A DNA stretch of 64,000 bases from Myxococcales bacterium (GTDB lineage Bacteria; Myxococcota_A; Polyangia; Polyangiales; Polyangiaceae). The notes below the pieces were generated by a model. The model saw only the letters and a list, made by a program, of their open reading frames with translations. It was not told the DNA's origin and did no database searches. Made by a program: the position numbers and the translations under genes. This document shows, in pieces, positions 43,617-53,800 of the stretch. The stretch covers positions 41,252-105,251 of the forward strand of contig JANYHK010000005.1 in assembly GCA_025359105.1 (NCBI GenBank), given 5' to 3'. Each line of letters begins with the position of its first letter. Position 1 is the first letter of the stretch.

Positions 43617-44228
43617 GTGCTGTGCCTGAAGGTGGCGAGCGATCCGGCGTGGGTGGAGGAGGCGAGGCGCGACCTCGACGCCATCCTCGTCGATCACGCC
43701 CACTGCGAGATGAAGGCGGCGTCGAACGCGCTGTCGCTCGCGACGCGTCCGTCCAACGAATTCGCTCTCGTTCGCGCGCTCACCGACCTTGCGCGCGAGG
43801 AGCTCGACCACTTCCAGCGCGTCATCGACTTCCTCGAGCGCCGGGGCCTTCGCCTCGGCACCCCGCCGGTCGACGCGTACGCCAGCGATCTGCGGCGCGC
43901 CGTGAGCGCGCTCCCTCACGACGCGAAGATCTCTTCGCTCGTCGATAGGCTTCTCGTGGCTGCGCTGATCGAGGCGCGCTCGTGCGAGCGCTTCAAGCTC
44001 CTCCTGCCGCTGCTCGAGGCGCAAGAAGACGGCGAGCTCTTCGTGTTCTACAAGGAGCTCTTCGTCGCCGAGGCGCGGCACTACCAGGTGCTCGTCGACC
44101 TCGCGATCTCCGCGACGGGCGGCGACGCGCCGGCGGTCCATGCTCGGCTCGAGCTCGTCGCCGAGCGCGAGGCGGCGATCGTCCGGGCGCTCGCCGCCGG
44201 TGACGCGCGCGGCTCGATCCACGGCTGA
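43617..44228 (+). CDS. miaE: tRNA 2-methylthio-N6-isopentenyladenosine(37) hydroxylase-like protein
   Basis: 203 residues from a GTG at 43617, the length of MiaE. A ferritin-like four-helix bundle with di-iron ligands: HCEMKAASNALSL, LAREELDHFQRVIDF, IEARSCERFKLLLPL and EARHYQVLVDLA. MiaE hydroxylates the isopentenyl side chain of ms2i6A37 in tRNA. The start is inferred from length and homology; there is no clear Shine-Dalgarno. Confidence 0.85.
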   Translation: MLCLKVASDPAWVEEARRDLDAILVDHAHCEMKAASNALSLATRPSNEFALVRALTDLAREELDHFQRVIDFLERRGLRLGTPPVDAYASDLRRAVSALPHDAKISSLVDRLLVAALIEARSCERFKLLLPLLEAQEDGELFVFYKELFVAEARHYQVLVDLAISATGGDAPAVHARLELVAEREAAIVRALAAGDARGSIHG

Positions 44229-44231
44229 CCC

Positions 44232-45596
44232 ATGGAGGACCCCGGCCACCAGGACCTCGTCCGCGTCGATCGCGATGTCGCGCGCGCGGTCGGCGCGCTC
44301 GTCGCCTGGCAAGCGGCGCTGGCGAAGGATCCGGAGGCGCACGCGGACCGCGAGCCGCTGGGCCCGTTCCGCCACGTCGCGGGCCGCGCCACCTACGTCG
44401 CCGTGCTCGGCGATGCGAACGCGCCGAAGGGATCCGACGCCCCCGTGCGCGAGGGGCTCGCGCGCTGGATCGCGCACCTCACGCTGGCGCGCCTGGTCCA
44501 CGACCTCGACGTCGACCAGGCGCGTGCCGCCGCCGCGTCCGAGGCGCCCTACGCTCTCGAGCCGCGCCGGCGCGTCGGCTACCGCGAAGCCTGGCGAGCG
44601 CTCCCGCTCGCGAAGACCCGCGCCGAGGTCGCTGCGTGGATGGGCGCGGCCGCCGAGCGCGCGGGGGCCGTCGGCGCGCCGCAGCACGAGCGCCGCGCTC
44701 GACGCGAAGAAGCGGCGTCGCGGCTCGGCGTTCACGGCACGTGGGGTCTCGCCACGCGAGTGCCGCACGCGGCGGTCCTGGCTGCGTGTGAGGAGCTGCT
44801 CGCCGAGACGCGCGCACTCGCCGGCGACGTCTTGAAGGAAGCGCGCGCGAAGTCCGACGCCCCCGCCGACCGATCCCCGTTCGACGCGCTCGCCCTCGGC
44901 GTCGCGCGCGACGCGCCGGAGGGCTGGCCAGCACACCTGCAACCGCGATGGCTCCTCGAGCTGTTCCCTCGCGTCACGGACGGACTGCGCATCGAGCTCG
45001 GGCCCCTCCCCGTGGCGGCCGGGGCCTCGACCTTCGCCCGCGCGCTCGGCGCCTTCGGCTTCGCGCTGCGTACGGCCGGCCCCGCGCCGAGCTTGCCGTT
45101 TGCCGTCGCGCGCGACCCGAGCCACGTCGACGCGCATCGCTACGCCTCGGTCCTCGCGTCCCTCGCCGCGTCGGTCGAGTTCCAGCGCCGCGCGCTCGGC
45201 AACGTGGCGCGCGTCGCCGCCGCGCAGGCGCGCGTCATGGGCCGCTCGCTCCTCTTCTCCGCGCGCGTCGCCGCCGCGCGCGTCCTGCTCGCGCACGACG
45301 CCGATCGATTCGAGGAGCTCACGACCGACGTCTTTGGCGCCGCGCTTCCGGCCGCGCTTGCCCTCGCCTGGCCGCCCGTGCGCGACGACGAGCCCGCCCG
45401 CGCCCTCGCGCTCCTCACCAGCCTGCCGCTCGCGCGCGAGCTCGTCGAGCGCTTCGATGCCGACTGGTTCAGAAACCCGCGGGCCGCCCTCTACCTCCGC
45501 GCCCGCGCCAGCGCGCCCGCGTGGGATCCGTCGTCCGAGCTGGCGCCGTCCTCCGCCCGCGCCCTCGCGCGCGCCTTCGAGGAGGCCACCGCGTGA
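44232..45596 (+). CDS. Unidentified helical protein
   Basis: 454 residues starting three bases after the miaE stop. Ala/Arg/Leu-rich and predicted all-helical (LVAWQAALAKDPEA, LACEELLAETRALAGDVL, GRSLLFSARVAAARVLLAH), with no signal peptide or membrane segment and no recognised motif. Its stop overlaps the next start (TGATG), so the two are coupled. Function unknown. Confidence 0.6.
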   Translation: MEDPGHQDLVRVDRDVARAVGALVAWQAALAKDPEAHADREPLGPFRHVAGRATYVAVLGDANAPKGSDAPVREGLARWIAHLTLARLVHDLDVDQARAAAASEAPYALEPRRRVGYREAWRALPLAKTRAEVAAWMGAAAERAGAVGAPQHERRARREEAASRLGVHGTWGLATRVPHAAVLAACEELLAETRALAGDVLKEARAKSDAPADRSPFDALALGVARDAPEGWPAHLQPRWLLELFPRVTDGLRIELGPLPVAAGASTFARALGAFGFALRTAGPAPSLPFAVARDPSHVDAHRYASVLASLAASVEFQRRALGNVARVAAAQARVMGRSLLFSARVAAARVLLAHDADRFEELTTDVFGAALPAALALAWPPVRDDEPARALALLTSLPLARELVERFDADWFRNPRAALYLRARASAPAWDPSSELAPSSARALARAFEEATA

Positions 45597-46357
45597 TGCG
45601 GGCGCGGGGCCGGACCGCGCTCGGCGCGCTCGTCCTCGTCCTCGCGTCGTGGACGCCCGCCTCCGGTGCGCCCACGCTGGAGCCCCTGCGGACGCTCCCC
45701 AGCGTGTCGCGCGTCCGCGTCGAAGCGGCCGCCGATCGCGTCCTCGTGCTCGAGGACGTCTCGCTCCCGCGTGGCGAATGGCGCAGTGGGGATCTCGATC
45801 TCTACGTCGCGTTCGGTGCGCCCGGCGCCCCGCGCGCGTTCGATGCGCGCCTCTTCGCGGTGCCCGACGGCGCGCTCGAGCCCGACGACGGCGACGCAGG
45901 GGAGCCGGTGCCGCTCGATCGCGCGCCGCGTCGGCCCGCCACCGCCCATCCGCTGCTCGGCCGTCCGCAGATGGCCGGCGCGGTGCTCCACGTCCACGAG
46001 GCCGCGTTCCGCAAGGCGGTGACGCCGGGCGGCATGGCGATCCTCCGCGTGCGCACGCTGCTCGATCCCCCGCCCGAGGATCCCGAGCGTGGGCGTGAGC
46101 TCGTGGTGCGCCTCGGAGCGTCGAACGGCCAGCCGCTCACGCTCGGGCGCATCCAGGTGACGACGACCGCCCCCAAGCTGCGCATCCGCCGCGCCGAGGC
46201 CCACCTGTGCGGACCGGACGCCGACACGATGCCGCTCGCGCTCACGCCGAAGCCGCCCACATCTGCCGCGGCGTCACCGGAGCGCCCGCCTATTGCCCCC
46301 GTCCTCTCGGTACGCCACCCGAGCGACGATCTCTGCGTGCTCTACGCGACTCAGTAA
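45596..46357 (+). CDS. Exported beta-rich protein
   Basis: 253 residues; the ATG overlaps the previous stop (TGATG). Signal peptide GALVLVLASWTPASG. The mature part is beta-rich (VEAAADRVLVLEDVSLPRGE, DLDLYVAFGAPGAPRAFDA) with two late cysteines. No family recognised. Its end overlaps the convergent barrel gene by 7 bp. Confidence 0.6.
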   Translation: MRARGRTALGALVLVLASWTPASGAPTLEPLRTLPSVSRVRVEAAADRVLVLEDVSLPRGEWRSGDLDLYVAFGAPGAPRAFDARLFAVPDGALEPDDGDAGEPVPLDRAPRRPATAHPLLGRPQMAGAVLHVHEAAFRKAVTPGGMAILRVRTLLDPPPEDPERGRELVVRLGASNGQPLTLGRIQVTTTAPKLRIRRAEAHLCGPDADTMPLALTPKPPTSAAASPERPPIAPVLSVRHPSDDLCVLYATQ

Positions 46358-47430
46358 CCGATCTGATCGCCGTCGTCGGCCGGACTGGAGGCGCCCGCCT
46401 CGTAGAAGTAGCGGATCGACGCGCCGATGATCGTCCCGGGGTTGTCACCGACGACGTCGCGCCGCGCGCTGAGCTCGAAGCTCCACTTGCGATCGATGTA
46501 CCCGGCCCCGGCGCTCACCGCGTGGGTGCGCATGCCGTCGTCGTAGCGGTAGCCGAGTCGAATCGGGAAGTGCTGCGCGACGAAGAGCTCGCCGCCGGCC
46601 ATGAGCCGCCCGCGCGTGCGCGACCACGTCGTGAAGTCGGCGAGCCCGTCGGCTTCTATCGAGAACGTCTCGGTCGTGTAGCCGATGCCGCCTTTCAGCA
46701 GTGTGGGCGCGAGGCCAGTGCCCGGGTTCGTCAGGTTCTTGCCGACGAGCCCGATGTGCACGCCTTGAATCGGCGTGACGGAGGCGCCGAGATCGAACGT
46801 GAACTGGTTGGCGACCGGCGAGCCGCCCGTCCCGTCGGAGGCGAAGCTGGGCCCGAGCGGGCCCTCGCCCAGCGACTGTGCCGCGCGCAGGTAGCGCCCG
46901 GTCATGCCCGCCGAGATCTTGTCGCCGAGCGGGTACGCGAGCGTGAGGCGGAGATCGGTCCAGGTGCGGTGGATCCCGTCGGGGTCCATGATGTTCCACG
47001 TGCCCGCGAAGCCGCCGGCGAGCCGGCTCGTGTTCGAGTCCACGACCGCGCCGCCGTAGCTCTGTCGCCGCGCCTCCGGCGAAATCGCCGCGATCCCCTC
47101 GAAGTGGTAGACGCGCGCCAGCGGGAGGTTGGCCGGGTTCTCGTAGATGGCGACGGTCGATACCCCGAGCGCCGTCTGCGCGCCGCCGAAGGCGATCGAT
47201 CGCGGGTTCTGCATCTCGCCGAGGTCGTAACCTTGCTCGGGGGACGTCGTGGCCCGCTCGGCGCGTGCCTCGCGTCCGACGAGCAGCGCGCACCCCAATG
47301 CGGCGACCCCGATCGCCGACCTCCACGCGCGGCGTCGGATTTCTGACGCCGACGGCAGCGGTCGTTCGAGGCACCCGCGACAAGGTCCAAAAGGTTGCAC
47401 TGGGGCGGAACCTACCAAGCCCCCCGGCAT
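46351..47430 (-). CDS. Outer-membrane beta-barrel protein (PorV/FadL-like)
   Basis: 359 residues. A Tat-like or long basic N-terminus and signal (WRSAIGVAALGCALLVGREARA) precede the GYDLGEMQNPRSIAFGGAQT opening typical of PorV/UPF0164-type barrels (NPRAxAMGGA, then ALGVSTVAIYENPANLPLA). Alternating barrel strands follow. It ends in DGDQIGY. Family members act in transport of hydrophobic compounds or in secretion. The ATG lies next to the candidate origin region. Confidence 0.75.
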   Translation of the reverse strand: MPGGLVGSAPVQPFGPCRGCLERPLPSASEIRRRAWRSAIGVAALGCALLVGREARAERATTSPEQGYDLGEMQNPRSIAFGGAQTALGVSTVAIYENPANLPLARVYHFEGIAAISPEARRQSYGGAVVDSNTSRLAGGFAGTWNIMDPDGIHRTWTDLRLTLAYPLGDKISAGMTGRYLRAAQSLGEGPLGPSFASDGTGGSPVANQFTFDLGASVTPIQGVHIGLVGKNLTNPGTGLAPTLLKGGIGYTTETFSIEADGLADFTTWSRTRGRLMAGGELFVAQHFPIRLGYRYDDGMRTHAVSAGAGYIDRKWSFELSARRDVVGDNPGTIIGASIRYFYEAGASSPADDGDQIGY

Positions 47431-48240
47431 GTGGATAATTTTCGGCTTTGATGCGCCAACCGCAGCCGTTGCCGCGCGTCAAGAGTCAAGAAACTGGCTT
47501 TGCGGTCCGCGCCATCCCGCTGTCACACGCACAGCACAGTGGGCTCAACAGTCTGAAAATTGCAGGCGATCGGGCACTCTTGACAGATGGATCCTCGGTA
47601 AAATCGGGGGTTCACTCGGCAACGCACGACGGTCCAAGGCGATTACGAAGTCGCGTCGCACACTTGTCACCAGCTCGCCTCGGCGTGGAGGCGCAAAATG
47701 AATTTCGCGGGTGCATTACAAGCAATAATCCAAAACATTATTAGTAAGTTATCCTACTTTTACACAATCGACGTGACGCGGTGAACTTCGCGGTGATAGC
47801 TCCATCTCGTTCGCGTCGCGGTGAGCCATAAGCCCCCCGTCGCCGTGAACCGTTACCGCGCGCGTCTCTGTTCTCCCACATCCCGGCGTCCCGCTGGGTT
47901 GAGGAGCGGGGGGAGCCCCGGTGACGGAACTCCGACGCACCCCTCGCCGTAGTGCGCAAGGGAACCGCGGCGGAGGTGCTCTTTCGAGTTTTGAGTTGAG
48001 TTCGAATTCGATTTCTTGGTCCGCCCCGGTTCGAAACGCCGACAGCCGCGGCAGGCGCCTTTCGCTACGTAGTTCCTCCCGGGTCATTGGCGGGGGTTTG
48101 GTTCGGGAAGACGAGCTCTGGCGGGGTGGCCCGCGAAACCGAGGGGGTCGGGGAGGGCAAGCTCCATCCGATTCCTCTCCACAGCCTGTGGAAAAACTGT
48201 GCGAACTCCAGAAGTTCTCATAGTTGAAGTCGTTTATCGA
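47431..48240. other. Candidate replication origin (oriC) upstream of dnaA
   Basis: 810 bases with no credible gene. A perfect DnaA box in reverse orientation (TGTGGATAA) sits at 47430-47438, just overlapping the left edge. Near-boxes: CTCTCCACA (48175-48183) and TGTGGAAAA (48187-48195), which together form a TCCACA-GCC-TGTGGA dyad just upstream of dnaA. A strongly AT-rich block (about 47700-47770, ATTACAAGCAATAATCC and on) is a candidate DNA-unwinding element. The combination next to dnaA fits a chromosomal origin. Confidence 0.5.
47706..47767. other. AT-rich block (candidate DNA unwinding element)
   Basis: The most AT-rich stretch in the window, centred on CATTATTAGTAAGTTATCC, lies 480-530 bases before dnaA. 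Contrast with the flanking GC-rich sequence is striking. Confidence 0.45.
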
Positions 48241-49833
48241 ATGTCGGATGTCACTTCAGCAGGGGTCCAGAGGCGAACGGTGCAATCGGGCAAGCGAGCT
48301 CCGCGAGAGCTTTGGAACGAGGCGGTTGGGTACACGAGAGAGAAATCTCCCGCGACCTTCGACCAATGGTTCTGTGGTGTTCAATTCGACGGACTGACCG
48401 AGGGGGTCCTCAGTCTCCGCGCTCGCGACGAGTTCGTTCGCGAGTGGGTCGATGAGCACTTCGTGCCGACGCTCGCCGATTTCCTGGGAACCCACACGGG
48501 CTTCAGCATCCAGGTCGCGTGGACGATCGACGTGGGCCTCGACACGCCGGAAGTGGAGCGCGCGCTGACCCCGTCGGTGCGGATGCGCGCGCTCACCGTC
48601 GGCAGCGACGACGCGGGGCCGGGCTCCGTGTCCTTCCCGCCGGCCTCGCGTCGAGACGGTGCCCCCGTCTCGCAGGTGCCCGTCTCGCATGTGAATGGTC
48701 ACGGTGCGACGGCGCAGGCGACAGGCCAGACCGCAGGTCAAGCGGGTGGTCAACCGGGAGGTCAGGCCACAGGCGCGACCAGGATGCAGGCGGTCGCGGC
48801 CCCGATCGAGGGGCTGAACGGCAAGTACACGTTCGGCAATTTCGTCATCGGTCCGTCCAACCAGCTCGCCCACGCGGCGGCGGTGGCGGCAGCCGGCGGC
48901 GGCGGACCGCGCCACAACCCGCTGTTTTTGTGCGGCGGCACCGGCCTCGGCAAGACGCACCTCGTGCACGCCGTTGCGCACCGCGTCCGCTCCGAGCGGC
49001 CCGGCGCGCGCATCGTCTACATCTCGGCCGAGCGCTTCGTGAACGAGTTCGTCCAGGCGCTCCAGGACCAGAAGATGAACGAGTTCCGCGCGCGCTTCCG
49101 CGAGCGCTGCGATCTGCTCCTCGTCGACGACATCCAGTTCCTCGCCAACAAGACGCAGACGCAGGAGGAGTTCTTTCACGCGTTCAACGCGCTCCACCAG
49201 GCGGACAAGCAGATCATCGTCACGAGCGACAAGTACCCCCAGCAGCTCGAACGCATGGAGGAGCGCCTGATCTCGCGCTTCACCTGGGGCCTCGTCGCCG
49301 ACATCCAGGGGCCCGAGCTCGAGACGCGCGTAGCCATCCTGCGCAAGAAGGCGCAGCAAGAGGGCATCGAGATGGCGGACGACGTCGTCGTCTACCTCGC
49401 CCAGTCCGTGCGCAGCAACGTGCGCGAGCTCGAGGGCACGCTCATTCGACTCGCGGCGAAGTCGAGCCTCCTCAGTCGCCCCATCGACATGGAATTCGCG
49501 CGCCAGGAGATCGCGACCGCCGGCGCGGCGCGCCTCAACGAGGCGAGCGTCGACGACATCCAGCGCATCGTCTGTCACCACTTCAAGCTCCGCACCGCCG
49601 AGCTGCTCTCGAAGGATCGCCACAAGAGCGTCGCGTTCGCCCGCCACGTCGCGATGTACCTCTGCAAGCAGCGCCTCAAGTGCAGCTTCCCCGAGCTCGG
49701 CCGCGCGTTCGGCAACCGCGATCACACCACGGTCATGAGCGCCGTCCGCAAGGTCGAGGCCCTGCGCGCCGACGACGCGGAGGTCCGCGCGCACCTCGAA
49801 GCCATCGAGCGCAAGCTCGGTTCGGTGGACTAG
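48241..49833 (+). CDS. dnaA: Chromosomal replication initiator protein DnaA
   Basis: 530 residues from the ATG at 48241 (MSDVTSAGVQ); a GTG at 48199 would add 14 unrelated residues. Domain I (ELWNEAVGYTREKSPATFDQ) is followed by a long domain II linker rich in Gln, Gly and Thr (GQTAGQAGGQPGGQATGA, about residues 160-185). The AAA+ domain has Walker A GGTGLGKTH (about 231-239) and Walker B LLLVDDIQFL, then the domain IV DNA-binding signature (FPELGRAFGNRDHTTVMSAV). It initiates replication by binding DnaA boxes at oriC. Confidence 0.97.
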   Translation: MSDVTSAGVQRRTVQSGKRAPRELWNEAVGYTREKSPATFDQWFCGVQFDGLTEGVLSLRARDEFVREWVDEHFVPTLADFLGTHTGFSIQVAWTIDVGLDTPEVERALTPSVRMRALTVGSDDAGPGSVSFPPASRRDGAPVSQVPVSHVNGHGATAQATGQTAGQAGGQPGGQATGATRMQAVAAPIEGLNGKYTFGNFVIGPSNQLAHAAAVAAAGGGGPRHNPLFLCGGTGLGKTHLVHAVAHRVRSERPGARIVYISAERFVNEFVQALQDQKMNEFRARFRERCDLLLVDDIQFLANKTQTQEEFFHAFNALHQADKQIIVTSDKYPQQLERMEERLISRFTWGLVADIQGPELETRVAILRKKAQQEGIEMADDVVVYLAQSVRSNVRELEGTLIRLAAKSSLLSRPIDMEFARQEIATAGAARLNEASVDDIQRIVCHHFKLRTAELLSKDRHKSVAFARHVAMYLCKQRLKCSFPELGRAFGNRDHTTVMSAVRKVEALRADDAEVRAHLEAIERKLGSVD

Positions 49834-49899
49834 CCGCCGACAAGCCATCGACTAGCCGCCGATCTCACGACGCGAGAACCACGCGAGAACGACGCGAGA

Positions 49900-50757
49900 A
49901 TGGGCACGCACGTTCTTGGCGAAACGGTCCAGACGTTCTCACGCAAAGGCGGCAGGCTGCTCGGCGCCGGCATCGCCTTCTATTCGCTGCTGTCGGCGGC
50001 GCCGCTGCTCTTCATCGCCCTGCGTGTCGCTGGCGCCTTCACGGGGCGAGAGGCCGCGCGCGCCGCGCTTCGGGACGATCTCGCGTTCTGGCTCGGCGAC
50101 GCCGGCGCCGACACGGCGATGGATCTCGTCGCGCGTGTGCGCGGCCCGCAGAGCGTCGCGCAAGTCGTGCTCGGCGCGGTGCTCGTCTACGCGTCGACGC
50201 GGCTCTTCAGCGGCCTGCAGCGCGCGCTCAATCACATGTGGGACGTCGCGCCGCCCGAATCGGCCGGAATGAAGGGCCGCGTCCTGCGCCAGCTGCGCAA
50301 GCGCGCGCTCGCGTTCGCGCTCGTGCTCCTCGTCGGCGCCGTCATCATCGGCATCGTCGTCGCGAAGGGCGCGTTTTCGCTCGCGACGGGCGCCGCCGGA
50401 AGATCCCTCTCGACGACGTGGGAGATCCTCCACGCGCTCGGCGCCACCGCCACGACCGCAGCCCTGTTCGCGCTCATTTTTCGCGTCCTACCCGACGAAA
50501 GAATCCCGTGGATTCGTGCGTTCGAGGGCGGTCTCGTCACGGCCATCCTATTTGCCGTCGGCGCGTCCGTCGTGAGCGCGTACGTCGGGCACAAAGGGCT
50601 GATGCAGACGTACGGGCAAGCGGGCTCGGTGGTGCTCCTCCTCTTGTGGGTGCACTACTCGTCGCAGATCTTCTTCCTCGGCGCGGCCTTCACCGGCGTG
50701 CGCACGAAACGCGCGCGGGCGAGCGCCGAGTCCTCCACGGCCTCCTCGATGACTTGA
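49900..50757 (+). CDS. YihY/BrkB family membrane protein (UPF0761)
   Basis: 285 residues. Six hydrophobic segments and the family signatures GAGIAFYSLLSAAPLLFIAL, YASTRLFSGLQRALNHMWDV and GSVVLLLLWVHYSSQIFFLG. Formerly mislabelled as ribonuclease BN; function uncertain. The start follows three ACGCGAGAA-type short repeats at about 49869-49898. Confidence 0.9.
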   Translation: MGTHVLGETVQTFSRKGGRLLGAGIAFYSLLSAAPLLFIALRVAGAFTGREAARAALRDDLAFWLGDAGADTAMDLVARVRGPQSVAQVVLGAVLVYASTRLFSGLQRALNHMWDVAPPESAGMKGRVLRQLRKRALAFALVLLVGAVIIGIVVAKGAFSLATGAAGRSLSTTWEILHALGATATTAALFALIFRVLPDERIPWIRAFEGGLVTAILFAVGASVVSAYVGHKGLMQTYGQAGSVVLLLLWVHYSSQIFFLGAAFTGVRTKRARASAESSTASSMT

Positions 50758-50877
50758 CGCCACATGTCGGACTCCCGAGCCGCCACCGATACGGGTGGGC
50801 ACGGATACGACGACTCCTCGCAGGGGTTGGCAGATCGTTCTCGTCCTGCCCGCGTACGTAGCCTCGGGAGAACGACC

Positions 50878-53800
50878 ATGAGAAAGACGGGCCATTTGCT
50901 GCTCGGTGCCGCGCTGGCGTCCGCGAGCTGCGCGAGACACGACGGCGTGAACAACCCCGCCAAGCCGACCGCGACCGACTCCGTCTTCGCCTCCCTCGAG
51001 CCCGTCAAGCTGGCGCCGTCGGCGGCGAGCGAGAAGATCGAGCACGCGATCGAGACGCACTACCAGCAGAGCGCGACGCGCCGGTCGTACCTGATGACCG
51101 ATAAGCCGCTCTACCAACCCGGAGAGTCGATCTGGCTGCGCGTCGACCTGCGTGCGACCGGCACGCTCGCCGCAGCGGCGCCCACCGGGATGAACGTCCA
51201 GCTGGTCTCGCCGCGGGGCGCCGTGGCCGCGCAGAGGCGGATCCTCGCGCAGAACGGCGTGGGGCAGGGCGACTTCGAGCTGCCGGCGGAGATCGAGGGC
51301 GGCGAGTACACCCTCCAGATGCAAGCGGACGACGGCACGCACGACGCCCGCAAAATCGTCGTCAATACCTACGAGGCGCCGCGCCTGAAGAAGAGCATTG
51401 AGTTCGTGCGCAAGGGGTACGGCGAAGGGGACAACGTCTCCGCAGCCGTCGACGTCGCGCGGGCAACCGGTGAACCGTTCGCCGACAAGGCGCTCACCGG
51501 CGTCGTCACCGTCGACGACGTGGAGATCGCGCGGCTCTCGATGAAGACGGACAAGGAGGGCAAGGCGATCGCGCGGTTCGACCTCCCCGCCAAGATCGCG
51601 CGAGGCGACGGCCTGCTCACGCTGCTCGCCGACGACGGCGGCGTCATGGAGTCGATGCAGAAGCGCATCCCCATCGTGATGAAGACGCTCCAGCTCTCGC
51701 TGTATCCGGAAGGTGGTGAGCTCATCGATGGGCTCCCCGGGCGCGTGTATTTCCGGGCGAGGAACACGCTCGGAAAGCCCGCCGACATCGCAGGGCGGGT
51801 CGTCGACGACAGGGGCGCCGTCATCGCGGAGTTCGACTCGATCCACGACGGCCTCGGCCGCTTCGAGCTGACGCCGTCGGCCGATCGAACCTACAAGGTG
51901 CAGATCACCAAGCCCGCCACCGTCACCACCACCTTCGACGTCCCGGCATCGAAGGCTGGAGGCTGCATGCTCCGCAGCGTCGCCGGACCGAAGCCCGACA
52001 CGCTGCGCGTCGCCGCCATGTGCAACACGGCGCGCACGCTCGTCGTCGAGGCCGTCCTGCGCGAGAAGAAGGTGGCCGGCGGTTCGGTCGACGTCGAGGC
52101 GGGGAAGGCCGCGCTGCTCGAGCTCCCTGTGCCGGTCGCCGCGCAGGGGGCCGTGCGCGTGACGTTGTTCTCGGCCAAAGACGAGCCGCTCGCGGAACGG
52201 CTCGTGTACCACGGCGGCGCCCCGGACTTGCGCGTCGCGATCACGGCCGACAAGAAGTCGTATTCGCCGCGTGATGCGGTGAAGCTCCAGGTCCGCACCA
52301 CCGACGCCTCCGGCAAGCCCGTGCAGGCCAACGTCGGCGTCGCCGTCGTGGACGACACCGTGCTCTCGTTCGCCGACGACAAGAGCGCGCGCCTCGCCGC
52401 GCACCTCTACCTCGAGCCCGAGCTCGGGATCACCGATGCCGATCCGCTCGAGGAGCCGAACTACTACTTCTCCGACAAGCCGGAGGCGCCCGCCGCGATG
52501 GACGCGCTCCTCGCCGCCCGGGGCTGGCGCAAGTTCGAGTGGCAGCAGGTCCTTGCCCCGCCGCCGCCGCCCCCGCCGCCGCCGCAGGTGGCGGATCCGG
52601 TCGCCCTGGCTGCGCCGCCGCCCCCCGCGCCCGCGTCGCCGCCCGGCCCGATGGCCACCGCCGCCGCGAAACCCAAGCGCCCCCCCGCGTTTCGTGCGGC
52701 GGCGGTCGCCAACGCGCACGGCGGTCCTCGGGCTCAGGCCGGCAAGGACGCCGTCCTGAAGGGAGAGCCGCGCGCCGACGACGCGAAGGAGGCGAAAGCG
52801 GGGGCAGCGATGCGCCGGGCGCCTGACCGCATGCGCGGCATGGCGGGCCAGGCGCTCGACAGGGAGTTCGGGCAAGGTGGGGACGGCGACGCGTGGGTCC
52901 CCGTCCGCGTCTTCCCCGTGCCGCAGTACACGCGCGGATACGACGGCCCGCGCACCGACTTCCGCGAGACGATTTACTGGAACCCCGGCGTGGACACGGG
53001 CAAGGACGGCACCGCCGAGCTCTCGTTCTTCGTCTCCGACGCGGTCACTGCGTTCCGCGCCACCGCCGAGGGCTTCTCCGCCAGTGGCTCCCCTGGCGGC
53101 GGCGAGGCGCTGATCGCGTCGAAGATGCCGCTCTCGCTCGACGCGCACCTGCCGGTGGAGGTCACCTCGGGCGACGAGATCCGCCTGCCGATCACGATCA
53201 CCAACGCGACCGACGGTGCGCTCGACGCGAACCTCACGGCCGTCTTCGGCACCGCCTTCAAGCGGACGGGCGAGCAGGGCGTCACGAAGCTCCAGCTCAA
53301 AGCAGGCGAGAAGACGACGCTCTCGTTCCCGCTCAAGGTGGTGGCGTCGAGCGGCGACGGTGACGTCGACGTGGCGCTCACCACCCTCGGCCTCAGGGAC
53401 GCGATCAAGAAGACCATCCGCGTCGTGCCGCTCGGCTTCCCGTTCGAGGTCGCCGCGTCGGGCACGGCGAAGGGGGGCGCGAAGGGGACCGTCCACGACG
53501 TCGAGCTCGGCCAGGCTCTGCCCGGCTCGATCCGCGCGACCGTCAGCATGTTTCCTTCGCCCGTCGCGGCGATGACGAAGGGCATGGATGGGATGATCCG
53601 CGAGCCCGGGGGCTGCTTCGAGCAGACCTCGTCGACGAACTACCCGAACGTCATGATCCTCAGCTACCTCGGCGCGAACGACGCGTCGGACGCCCAGCTG
53701 CTCCAGAAGACGCAAGGCACCCTGGACCGCGGCTACAAGCTGCTCACCGGCTTCGAGACGCCGAACAAAGGCTACGAGTGGTTCGGCAAGACGCCGGGGC

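Noticed and set aside
48199..48240. Upstream GTG as the dnaA start
   Set aside because: The extra residues do not resemble DnaA domain I and there is no ribosome-binding site; the ATG at 48241 fits better.
47431..48240. Small genes such as rpmH in the gap before dnaA
   Set aside because: No frame on either strand encodes an L34-like or other recognisable protein; the open frames are low-complexity Arg/Ser-rich.
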